A DNA stretch of 64,000 bases from Lingula anatina. Taxonomy: Eukaryota > Brachiopoda > Lingulata > Lingulida > Lingulidae. This document shows positions 49,321-61,115 of this stretch, in pieces (the stretch's first letter is position 1; every line of letters begins with the position of its first letter). The DNA lies in NCBI RefSeq assembly GCF_001039355.2, contig NW_019775837.1:62001-126000 (forward strand), written 5' to 3'. The notes beneath the pieces are model-generated. The model was not told the origin of the DNA. It did no database searches and was given only the letters and a program-made list of their open reading frames with translations. The translations under genes and the position numbers were made by a program.

Positions 49321-49992
49321 AGTCGTGCCAGTAACTGACAGTTTTTCAGAAATTGCACCGGCCCAGCCCAATTTCTACTGGCATTGGCAGTCGGGCCAGT
49401 TGCTAAAGTTGCAAACTGATAGTATTGCCCGACATACATTATACATAGTGACTTCATTCTTCAAAGTGATACACAGTATGGGTTGAAACTGTTTATGTGT
49501 CACTATGGACATTATGGAATCACAAACTAATTTTATTACTTCTTATGTAAGCCCATATATAAAAGAAAACCAAACCTTTATTGTAATACAATGTAATTCC
49601 GGTGACAATGCCCGACATCTGCACGTAAGCTAAATTCTTGACTACAAAAATAAACTTCGGCAAATATATATTAGAAGTATTCAAAAGCTCCAACTGGACG
49701 TGAAAATGCTCTTAGTTTGCTTGGTCAGCAGCCCTGAAACAACTTGGTCAACACGTGGAATTTGCACAACGTGGACTTGGCTTGACAGTGGATGTTAACT
49801 GGTTGAAAAACATTAGTAGCGTTCAAGGCTACTTTTATCTTACTTTTAACCGAAATTCCTGTATTGAAATTTTTCAGAAATGCCTGATATAATTATAATC
49901 AGTCTGTTACTATATTAAGCATTATTCCTGATCTTACAGTAGCGGAAGAATTAGGAAGGGCCTACGGTCAATAATAATAAAATTAATTGATA
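49321..49992. repeat. Large direct duplication B, left copy, part 2
   Basis: Matches 54425-55120 up to AATTGATAAA, immediately before the N at 49993. A 23-bp stretch near 54889 in the right copy is absent here. Confidence 0.8.
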
Positions 49993-49993
49993 A
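49993..49993. other. Ambiguous base marking a contig join
   Basis: A single N. The left side equals sequence at 55120, and the right side equals sequence at 44113. It is the break point of duplication B. Confidence 0.9.
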
Positions 49994-49994
49994 A

Positions 49995-52900
49995 CTNACA
50001 AGTAGCTTTTAAACCCACTAGGCTACTACACACAAACGTACACCTAACTTTAATCAATTAACTATTTAACTTAAAAAGAATAAAATAAAAATGTAACTTA
50101 CCGAAAGCAACAATAAGTAAGTTAATAAGCAATGTAAACTTCATTTTTCTTTCGTATAAGTCTTAATTAAGTAACGTGATAATACAGTTCCTCTGGTCTC
50201 GTAAGATCCCTCTGCTAAAATGTACGTGCGGTTCCTTTTTTAAGTTATAAGTTCCACGTTTTCTTAGGATTCTGTGTCTCAAAGATGACAACGATTACGA
50301 AGCGAGATTGCAAATGTTGTATAGCTCGTTCAGTGACTGGCGTGTGCTTTTATGGCGAGCAATATGTTTATTTAGTTACCTCATGTTGCATCTTGGAGAC
50401 TCCATGGCTACTTTTTTAGTGGCGACAACTTCGAAATTTTGAATCATCCTCTTTCGGGGCCATACTAGCAAAATGCAGCGTCCCCTATCATGCATACGTT
50501 TTTCCTATGCGCACGCTTTATATGCTTTGTATTCAGTGCGGCCATTGCGGAGTATAACGGCCATTTCGAGATTACGTAATGCTTACTGTGGCAGGCGAAA
50601 TGAGGCGTAGTTCTGTTATGATTATATTTGGATGTTGGTAGGGAAGGGGTAAAACTCTGCCAAGCAAATATCTTATATGTATCCCTAAAATAGGAATCAC
50701 TTTGACTTAAGTTTACCATAAAAATAAATTAATTAATTAATTAAAAAATAAAATAAAAAAAAGAGAGAGAGAAGATACTTTTATCAGTAAACGCAACTGT
50801 TTTTTCCTCAGGGGCGGGTGACTAGGTTTTCAACTTTTAGCAGTTTACTCTCAGTACATCCTGTTTCAGAGAAAAGAAAAAGCTGGGCTCTCAGCGCCTT
50901 AACTCAGGACCAGGTTACCGGCTGCAATAAGAGTAGAAAAATGATATTAATATATTGACATGATTTTACAACTGTCTTTTTAAGTCATGTCCTGACAAAG
51001 CTCGTCATTACAAATATTGTGTCAAGCAATAAAAGTCGAATTATTGGTGCGAAATACTCCATTTAATCGGAATTTTTGTACATTCCCCTTAATACCGAAC
51101 CCTTAATCCCGTCTTCACTTTTTCATGAGTTGCAAAATCTTGAGTTCTCTGGATCAATATTAAATTTTGTTATGGTCAATTGAATATTATTGACATCTGT
51201 ATTTTAGTCTGGATTTCCAATGTTTGTTCTTTTCTTTTCTTTTCGTATGTGCAACTAAATCAGTGTTGCAAAACAAACACTAGTCAACAGATGCGCAGCA
51301 ATCTTAAATCAATATCATTTTCATATTCCAAACTTTCCCCCAATAGGTCCTTAAGATGAAGGCTGTTTTTAACAACAGCGTGTGAAGAAAAACGTTTGTT
51401 TTTATCTTTATCGTTCTTATTTTTCATCGTAAAATAACTTATGGAATTTTTATAGAAAGTTTGGCATAAAACAAATCGTAGTCATCAAGTAGTTTAACTT
51501 TTTGTCATTTATATAATATTAGTCTCAATTTAGAATCTAGCCTTCTCATCAAGTTTGTAAAAGTGAACAAGCATCGTAAACTAAAGAATGTAATTACTTT
51601 CTTGTCACTCATTGTTAATTTGTCAGATTTGTTTCAGCTTCATAGGGGGTAAGGGGAACTTTCGAAAAGTTTCGCGGTGGCCAGCAGACTTTGATTCCCG
51701 ATCACCCTCACTTAACACTTTGTCCACTCTTCTGTCGGTCTGCACTGAATAAACCTATTATATCCAATGTGAGTGAATAAAGTGATTCAGACGGTGTTGT
51801 GAATGAAAACGGAGAAAGGGTCAACCATTCTGTAATAAAGTGCACACGGCAAGGTTTACCGCACGGCTTGTGTATAATGTGAATAGATTTTCAGTATTAT
51901 ATAGGCTAAGTGGTGTTCTGGCCACGCCCTATGTTTATCTAATACATTTTATAACTTCAAAGTATTACTTGAAGATTGTCCTGAATTATAACTATGTCTA
52001 GAAAATATGGCTGAGATTCGAATGCATTTTAAAGGTTAATGTTGCTGAAAACATGGATAAACTCAGAGCACGAATATACCCAGTACTGCCACAGAAAGTC
52101 GTTACTCTAAAGCGTAAAATATCCATTTGGGTATAATATCGTTTTTATTAAAGCCCTAGACCCAATTCTCATACCTACATAGATCTAGCAGGATCGACCC
52201 ATCTCCGAGGGAATTCTCGCTAAATTGCACTCGGCTTAAGCGGCTCTGATGTCTAGACTTACACATATATGAATATAAATATAAGTGCACCGTCCCCTAT
52301 GTTCAATTATTATATAGCGATAATGTACTTAAACTATCACTAAAGAATATATATACCAACATTTTTGAAACAGTCATGCTTGTTCTTTCTAGAATCTCTA
52401 ACTCCTTTTACTATTTTAGGTTTAATTTACGACATTTGCTGCACTTTTTACATTACTTATTCTTTGTGTAAACAGCAATGGCAAGAATGTTAAACGCGGT
52501 TTTAAGAGATTGAATTACTAGCATTTAAATGAATAGAATGATCATTATTCAAGAATCTTAATTTATCTAGTAGGTATATGTAATACGAGTAACGTGTGTT
52601 TGTTAAGTATTACTAAGTAAATATATATAGGATTATATTTAACATCTGTAAAGTAGATCTTCAGAGATGCATCAGCAATAATACTTATACATAGGATAAT
52701 ATTTAACATCTGTACAGTAGATCTTCAGAGATGCATCAGCAATAATACTTATATCTTCCTTATAATCTATACGGTAAATTGACATGAATCCTTGAAGTAT
52801 TACTAATGACGGATTCTTATGGGTAACTGTTGGATGGTACACCCCTGTACCCCTGTGAGCAAACTGAAGTTAATTCATCAAACACATAGTAGACGGGAAT

Positions 52901-53554
52901 TCAAGTAAAGCAAACTATCTAAATGGGATGTTGAAAGACGCAGAAAGAGGAAAGTGCTTCTCTGACACACGACACTCGAAATAGGGGTGTGTTGCAGTTA
53001 GGGTCACTTAAGCATCATATTTAGACTTTTTTTAAAAACCAACACAATTCTGTCTGGGATATATTGGATCGAAAATATCCAAACGTATCGGACTTTAAAT
53101 TCTATTAAATAAAAAAAGTCTTAATTTAGTTGAATGAAATTGTCTCCTGTGCTACTTAATGGTCAGCCTCTGCCATATATAAGTTTAGAATTTAATAACA
53201 ATTAAGTACATTTGTTCGGAGACAATAACAATTTAAATCATATAGAAACCATACAGTCGTCATATCAGAAACCTCAACATGTATCAAGTACACAATTGCC
53301 TTCGGATGTTTATTTTGCGCTGCCATGGCGACTATTATTCATACCTGAAGTACGTAATGATTGGAACGGGCACTGGACATTATATAGTAGGTCCTTTCAT
53401 AACACAGTGGTCAAGTTAGGTGTGTTTAATATATCGTGTGCTATAATAACATTGACGGTAGGGTCCACTTGATTCGGGTCCACAAGAATGTACACATGTA
53501 TCGGTGCAATGTACTCCCTGCATCATTAAGGATGGGCATCGAATTCGGAAGAAT
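49995..53554. repeat. Large direct duplication B, right copy, part 1
   Basis: Counterpart of 44113-47671, beginning inside the intron of Ala/Ser gene 3, so it lacks exon 2. No other gene was recognised in it. Confidence 0.85.
50102..50144 (-). pseudogene. Orphan exon 1 of Ala/Ser gene 3 (probable second allele)
   Basis: This 43-nt exon is identical in structure to 44216-44258: ATG at 50144, MKFTLLINLLIVAF and a GTAAGT donor. Its promoter is upstream. Exon 2 is absent because the copy starts in the intron right after the N. It is best read as an assembly-truncated allele, not a decayed gene. Confidence 0.75.
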
Positions 53555-54424
53555 ATTCATCGATTTATTGCACATCGCTTAGAAAATTCTATCAGTAAAC
53601 GAAACTGTTTATCCTAAATAGGTTCGCATTCATGGGATCGCATTCGTTTGATAATCTTTATCATATCTGATAAAATTTGGTATTCTATCTTGTATTTTTG
53701 CTTAATGTTTCTGGATCTAGCCACGCAAATGTGATGAATAAAACTTGATTTCTCCATGACTTGTAGGGTCTACGCCAAATCTGATATCAGAGCAAATTTG
53801 AATAATTGAGCAATTTTTATCTGCGTAAATTTGATAGGTATTGAAATTATTTATGCATGTTTACTATTGTCTATAATAAAGAAAAATAATTATGTTTTGA
53901 CATAATTTAAGACTTGTCATTAGAAATATTTAGAAGAATTCTTTTTCATGATAAAGGGCCTAGCAAACAGTGCTTTAATAGTTAACAACATTGGTGCGTC
54001 TAACTCAATTTAATCAATTATTTTATTTTCGTTGCATTTTTTATACTTTCCTTGATACTGTAACCTTAATAACAACTTTATTTTCGTCGTAAATTTCAAA
54101 ATAGCGAGTTTTCTGGATCGCTATTATATTTTGTTTTGATGGATCAAAATACCATTGCCTCTCTTAATTTCCAATTTCGATGTTCTTTTTACAGCTGAGC
54201 TATCACCGCCAAATGACTCGAAATATGGAAACAAACAATACGTGGTCATTATTTATCTATACATTTTCGTCTTTGTCGTTTTGATAAACTTTTCATCAAC
54301 CCCCGTAAGTGTCAACACGTACTATTTAAGGATATAGTTATTTTCCTCTTGCTCATTTTTTGCCAAGTGGGCCCCAGATCTCATCGTTAACATTACAGCT
54401 GTTTTTGTACATGCATGTGCTTCA
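53555..54424. other. Right-copy-specific segment of duplication B
   Basis: About 0.87 kb replacing the 1.65 kb of the left copy. AT-rich, with no recognised gene or mobile element. Confidence 0.55.
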
Positions 54425-55120
54425 GTCGGGCCAGTAACTGACAGTTTTTCAGAAATTGCACCGGCCCAGCCCAATTTCTACTGGCATCGGCAGTCGGGCC
54501 AGTTGCTAAAGTTGCAAACTGATAGTATTGCCCGACATACATTATACATAGTGACTTCATTCTTCAAAGTGATACACAGTATGGGTTGAAACTGTTTATG
54601 TGTCACTATGGACATTATGGAATCACAAACTAATTTTATTACTTCTTATGTAAGCCCATATATAAAAGAAAACCAAACCTTTATTGTAATACAATGTAAT
54701 TCCGGTGACAATGCCCGACATCTGCACGTAAGCTAAATTCTTGACTACAAAAATAAACTTCGGCAAATATATATTATAAGTATTCAAAAGCTCCAACTGG
54801 ACGTGAAAATGCTCTTAGTTTGCTTGGTCAGCGGCCCTGAAACAACTTGGTCAACACGTGGAATTTGCACAACGTGGACTTGGCTTGACCGCAATTCAAA
54901 CCACAGCTTAACAGTGGATGTTAACTGGTTGAAAAACATTAGTAGCGTTCAAGGCTACTTTTATCTTACTTTTAACCGAAATTCCTGTATTGAAATTTTT
55001 CAGAAATGCCTGATATAATTATAATCAGTCTGTTACTATATTAAGCATTATTCCTGATCTTACAGTAGCGGAAGAATTAGGAAGGGCCTACAGTCAATAA
55101 TAATAAAATTAATTGATAAA
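54425..55120. repeat. Large direct duplication B, right copy, part 2
   Basis: Counterpart of 49321-49992. Sequence after 55120 is unique in the window. Confidence 0.8.
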
Positions 55121-56870
55121 ATTTTTACTGCCAGTGTGACAGGAATGGTAGTCCTAGGAATAAAAGTCCGGGGTTCCAAATGATTAGTTTAGGTTAGGGT
55201 TAGTCGGAGCTTTGGGGTTAGTATATGGGACAAATGTCACCCGTATTCAAAGTAATGGGAAACGGACTACGATGAAGGGTGGACTCTCTGTAACACGGAC
55301 CTTCAGTTTCGTTAAACTGGTGCTTTCGCAAAGACTAATTGCAAACACTTAAATACATCTTAATTACAAAAGTTAAAAATAAAACTTAAAACATGTCAGC
55401 TTTACACATTAATATCAAAAACACTTTATTAATCAGTATGTGTATACTTACACGTGCTGTGCTAAAACTACAATTAAAATTGAACATTCAGCTTGTATAA
55501 AGTCCATTACATGTACGTAAAGCCTAGTACTGAGACAATCTTGAACAATGTGTTGCTCCTAACATACATGTAGTTCTTAAATATTGCTTTTCTCCACCGT
55601 TACACAGCGAATAAACTTCCTGTGAAAAAATTACCACCCACGTTGAAAAGCTAGTTATCTTATAAAATCATTTACTGGAAGTGGAGATTCTACCTTTTTC
55701 GAGTGATTACAATTCATGCCAGAAATGTACGCATTGTTGCACAATGGAAAGATAAAGCCCAACGGCTTATCTTTCAGAGAACACCCAGAAAAGGTTTTAA
55801 CCAATGTCCTCACTAACAAGGTAATATTCTCCGCCCGTAAACAACAAAACAAAAACAAACTATATATTTGTATTTATATGTAAGACTGATGAAGAGTAAG
55901 TTTGCAGCACATTCGATGTTAACTTTGCATGTGTAGCCAAGTGTTGTTCAGTAATTTCAATGAATTTTTTTCTAATTTACAAAAATCCTTGCTCGCACCG
56001 AATTCCAATCCCTCGTAAACGCATCGAATCCTAAATCCAGTGAACGGCTGCATAACGATATTCTTATTGCAGGGGTCATCGGCTTTGTTGATGGGCCGGG
56101 GGGTGGGGGGGGGGGGGTAGGGCAGGGCACAGGAGACTTTTCTGTGTCGCCCGGTACGTTTCCATCAAAAAGAGCATTTTAAGACAAGCAATGGAGTAGA
56201 GGGAGGGGGGGGGGGGGTAGAGATTTGCCTTCGAAATTGATTCAAAATTTCTGCCAATTGTGCAATCTCTCTATGTTTAGCTACCCGTAGCACAGGGAGC
56301 GTTAACTGGCGTTTTACTTCTATTGTCTTTTTGATGGGTGGATCGTTTTGCTGTCGACTTAGCTGCACTTGTAGCGATTTACACGTCGTCACAGAATTCA
56401 AAACATAACTTTATAGCTGACGACCAGCAATCATGCTATATGATAATAATAAAAAACAGTAGGATCCTGTTGTTCTCACGTTGCATCACTGTAGCTCGCA
56501 AACGCATTCCCCTTTATATATCACGTTTACGATCATGTCCAACTTTTCTTAATGTCTGTGCATTTCGTCCACTGTCATCAGTGCCTGTTCCATCACTGAA
56601 TATAATCTACACCTTAGACAAAACGTGTCCTTTCAAACCTCGTGAGTATTGTTATACAGGTGAATTGCAGCTAGATTTAAATAGCGTTTTATGAAAACCA
56701 TATACAAGTTGTACACTTCTAACGCATTCATTTACTTGGAATAATTTTACCGAGACGACAGGACTCAAATAAGGCTTAACCACTGTTGTGATAACCTTCG
56801 CATAGGTTAACGATGAACTCCAAGTAAACCACGTCAACAACGTCAAATTTGGCACTAATTTTTGCCGGTG
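55121..56870. other. Intergenic region with poly-G runs
   Basis: No coding signature was recognised. G-rich runs occur near 56097-56118 and 56200-56217. The 118-codon frame at 56338-56694 has no domain or exon-like boundaries. Confidence 0.5.
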
Positions 56871-56876
56871 TTTATT
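56871..56876 (-). terminator. Candidate poly(A) signal of the PLP/M6 gene
   Basis: AATAAA on the minus strand about 85 nt past the stop codon at 56960-56962. Confidence 0.5.
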
Positions 56877-56959
56877 ATAACCTCCGGGCTACGTGTGGTG
56901 TCCTGCGTTCACGTGCGTACTGTACATTGTATCATAGTATTCTGCCTTCAGAGAGAAGT

Positions 56960-59900
56960 TCACATTTTAGTTTCAAGTAATGAGTTTCTGGACACGCGAA
57001 CATCGTCTACGTCGTTGTGATTATAGGCATTATACGTAGCAAATACCGTCTCTTTTAAATGCTTATAGTTAGCACCAATTGCAATGAGGAAGTGGACCTG
57101 AAAATAAGTACAATGTGTTAAGTGTGTTTTTGTCACAACTATCGCAATCCGTGTCCAATGCCTCGCTATCGCACTTGTCTAGAATGATTCTACTGTGGTT
57201 ATTTACTAACGCAAATACATTATAAATGGAGTCACTTAAAAAAGTTTTGATACAACACCTATATAAAAGATTCTCAAAAACGCACTGTTATGAGATGCAA
57301 AAAAGCAACTCGTGTACATTTGGATTCAATGTGACAAAAAGTTCGTTTCACGTTCACGGTAAGAAAATATTAAAATAAAATCCATAGAGTACTTACCATA
57401 CTAATGGCCACGAGGACGGCAGACACGAAAGTTGCTCCAAAACATATCAAGTTCTCTTTTCCCTAAAAAAAAAAAAAAATCAAACTTCGCATTATGTACA
57501 AAGAATCGCCTTCATTCGATGTTTCCCTATGCTGGTTTTTAATTCTATCAGGACATATTAACTGCGAGTACCAAACGACTTTCATGTATTAATTCTGTGC
57601 TATGACGGTATTAAGCCATTCAGCACAAGGCATCGACACCGCTCTGAATCTAAGCACATATTATTTTTAACATCATTCACAGAGTGGACAACATCACACA
57701 GATGACGTCACACATTACATCACATACCTGAGTCCAAAATAAGTACAACCTATCGTCACATATGGGTTCTTTATTTGGGAAGCCTGAAAAAGAAAGATAT
57801 CTTGAAGGAAACGGATGGCCGTTAAAAGTGGTATAGAGGGCCTAACGATGACGTACTGAGTACTTAGTACGAACACCAATAACAAAAACTATAAACTTTT
57901 TTGATTCACTGTACAGGTAAATACGATAATTACGTGAAAACGCATGTGTTGAGAGCCAATAATAAAAACTAATTGCTCAAATGCTGCGAAATATGCACCA
58001 CTTCACTGATTTTTTCTGACAAGACCTGCTGGTATATGATAATACGGCTGATTTCCAGATATAAGAGCACTACAACACATCTTTGCCAACTGCCTGCATG
58101 GATGGTCGTTAAGTGCACTGTAGGGCAAAGTCAATATCTATATGATATCCGTTTGCAGAGGCAAGGATGCTTCAGTCCGTGATATCTACCAGGTACATCA
58201 GGAGTATCAACTTTACATATCCGTCATTATTAATAATAATCTTCACGAGGACATACAGCAGATGAAAAAGAACGCCCCAATGGTCTTCCCAAGTATTTTA
58301 CTGTATTCTTTGCTTACTCTACCTGTAATCACGCGATAAACAACAAATATCCGCGGTCACTCTATAACATAACTGTAGAAACTCTGCAACATACCGTAAT
58401 TTTGCAAATTAATACACTCCACTGCATACTCCTCATACAGTATCCGCAGTAATATTAGTAGGAAGAGAGGCAATGTCAACGCACAGCAGATCAACAGCCA
58501 GACCACGTGAAAAGTGTAGGCGAAGATTAAACACTGAAATTAAATATGTATAATATCTACATGCATATTGTTGTACTGGTCATAACAATAATAATATATG
58601 TAAAACATTGAACTCAGAAATCGTTGAATATGGTACATGTACTAGTACCAGGGCAAGCGCCAATAAAGGTGTCAATGAAATGTGAAGATTCTTTTTTATA
58701 ACCGTTTTGAGATTTGTATGTATAGTATATTCACGATATGAAACAGGTTGGATGTTTCACAATCGCAATCAACTTAGTGTATTCATACAGGTATACTGAT
58801 AACTTAAAAAGTTTCAGAGAAATCCAACTAGCGGTATAATGCGTACGTGTACCAGGGGAAACGTTCATTTCAAAATTATATTTATACATCGATTACGGTA
58901 GGCAGAATATAACCCACGAAATCGACAGATTGTCCAGAAAACCGTCCACATAAAAAAATGCCTTAATTCTGAAGCTTGCACTCTTGTACACTGATACAAA
59001 GTCCTATCGATCTGACTAGCAATTCGAAGGTTGAAAAACATTTTACACTCTCTCTCTCGGAGTTTTTCCTCTTCATTTCCTAAGTTTGTGTGTGAGTGTG
59101 TGTGTGTGTGTGTGTAAGCAACAAGTAATTTCAGTTCAAACACTACCTAATAATATCGCCTGTTTCACTTAAACACTTACCACGATGTTCAGCGATCGTC
59201 CAAACGCATTTTTCTTAGTGGTGCTAAATACATGTCTGCTGTTTTTTCCAGACGACAACGAGGCTACGACGAGGAGAAAGGTTCCCACCACGACCACAGA
59301 TACACAGATCCCTATGGTAACGTCCTCCATCATATACATCCTGTATGGTGAAAATAAGTAAAGTTGACTGTACTCCTCCAATTGCCAATAGTTAAATTTT
59401 TACAATGCCAATCGAGAGGCAATACATTTTAAAACTCATATGAAACTTTTATTAAAATAACAACTGAAAACGGCAAATGCAATGTACAAATATTAATACT
59501 TAATAAACTGTCAATACTAGTCGAACACATTTAATTTGAGAAGAAAACAGAATGAAAGGTTTCGATCGACATTCACAGATGTAAAAGGTCAGGGATAAAG
59601 ATATAACAGAAAAGATTTAATAATGACATAAATATATTACAACTGACCAGTCTGGGTCGGCTAACATCTCCCTGAGTCTGCGCACCCCAATAATCATGGA
59701 GGCGGTGAAGCCCCCTATCCCTACCAGCATAATAATCCATGCTATCAGAGACGCACACGGTACACTCGCCATACAGGCCAAGCAGCCGCGGTCCTGCTCC
59801 GATCCTGAAAAGAAATAATCAGTGAAATAATGGAGAGATACTTACTACTACATGTACATTAATATGGATTCATGTATTTTACTTAGGGAGGCACAAGGAA

Positions 59901-61115
59901 AATTTGCCTTTTTTGGATATATAAAATGCTTGGGGGGGGGGGGGGGTAAATATGTGGCACATGTATGGTATTGGGAAGAAGGGGGGCGTTTAAACTAATA
60001 GGTAGAGAGCAATCACCCTTGCCCTCCCTAAGACTTGCCACTTATTAACCATAAGACATAAACTCATAGGCTGTAGACGCACTCATACACAATATATCAA
60101 TTACTATGCTGGTCAACCTGCTTCAATTTTGAAAAACCTATCCAATTTTAGAACAGATAGACCTCATTTCCACAGATTTTAGCTCAATCTATCCCTTTGG
60201 GAGTCTCACTAGATTACTGTCAGCTTAGCCGGCTTAAGCGTCTGTCCCGCCTACTAAAAGCTGTAAGGGGGTAATTAACTATGGTGCGCGCTCGGCTGAC
60301 TGCAATTTAGCGTGAACCCCCAGGGAGTTAGGTCGATCTAAATCTTAATCTCTGGATCGATCTAAATCTCTGGAAATGCACCTTTAGACATCTTCAAATC
60401 TTGAATGACAATAACTCTATTATAATAGACTTGCACCAACTGCTCGCCTTAACTATGGGATACTGGTACCCTCTACCAGGGCGAGTGATAGATTTTTTAC
60501 AGATATTCACAGATATGTCTCTAGCTAGATAGATGGTCATTTAGGGCTCAACTGTAGGATACTGGTACATATCAAAATGAGCATTTTGCTGTGAGTACAG
60601 CGGCGCAATCCAAGAAAAACACCCATGTATCCCAACGAGAATCACTTACTCTCTTTTACAAAGAAACATGTCCTAAGTCCTGCATGACTGTGAAAGTCCC
60701 TGTAAAATTCATTTTTGTTGTAACTGCGCTCAAAATAAGGATCATTCTCATATAAGCAACTTCAGGTTTCCCACACAGTAACACGTCTAATTTCCTATTA
60801 TATCAGTGAGAATCACTGAAAAATTAATATTTTACTTCGATATCTCAAACAAAAACACCTACGATCTTAGTTACTGTTCTTTGTTTCTCCCTTGCGACAT
60901 TAAACATGGCAATGTATCCAAATATTTTCATTGGCTACTTATACTGTTTATCTTTAGCGTTTCAACAACACTGTAATGTGATATAACAGTTTTTAACTTA
61001 CGTTTTCCTCAAGAAAAAAAAATTCGCTAGCGATACAAAATACAAATACCACCTAGCAGAATATGTAACAAACAAGCACATACATCATCACACTATACTA
61101 TATATACTTACTCAT
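56960..61115 (-). CDS. PLP/DM20/M6 family proteolipid, four-pass membrane protein (seven coding exons)
   Basis: Minus-strand exons: 61115-61112, 59804-59648, 59340-59181, 58533-58395, 57783-57728, 57462-57397, 57097-56960; 239 residues, with every junction in frame and GT-AG bounded. The N-terminus reads MRSEQDRGCLACMASVPCAS, the family signature C..C.a.vPyAsLiA, whose cysteines are palmitoylated in PLP/M6. Four hydrophobic segments lie at about 18-40, 61-81, 107-131 and 178-198. The second extracellular loop has two cysteines (VEC, PIC), and the post-TM4 segment HFLIAIGANYKHLKE matches the M6 HYLICLSANY block. Vertebrate PLP is about 277 residues and insect M6 is similar, so this one is compact. 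Known members act in neural and epithelial plasma membranes (filopodia, septate or tricellular junctions). The first coding exon contributes only ATG-A. The start rests on a GTAAGT donor and correct phase. Confidence 0.87.
59934..59947. repeat. Poly-G run in PLP/M6 intron 1
   Basis: A run of about 14 G residues in the 1.3-kb first intron. No other structure was recognised beside it. Confidence 0.8.
60160..60383. mobile_element. MITE-like inverted-repeat element in PLP/M6 intron 1
   Basis: The left end GACCTCATTTCCACAGATTT and the complement of the right end AGGTGCATTTCCAGAGATTT are similar, with internal GATCGATCTAAATCT repeats. It resembles the ends of 35950-36200. The match is imperfect and the target duplication is unclear, so the boundaries are approximate. 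Confidence 0.45.
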
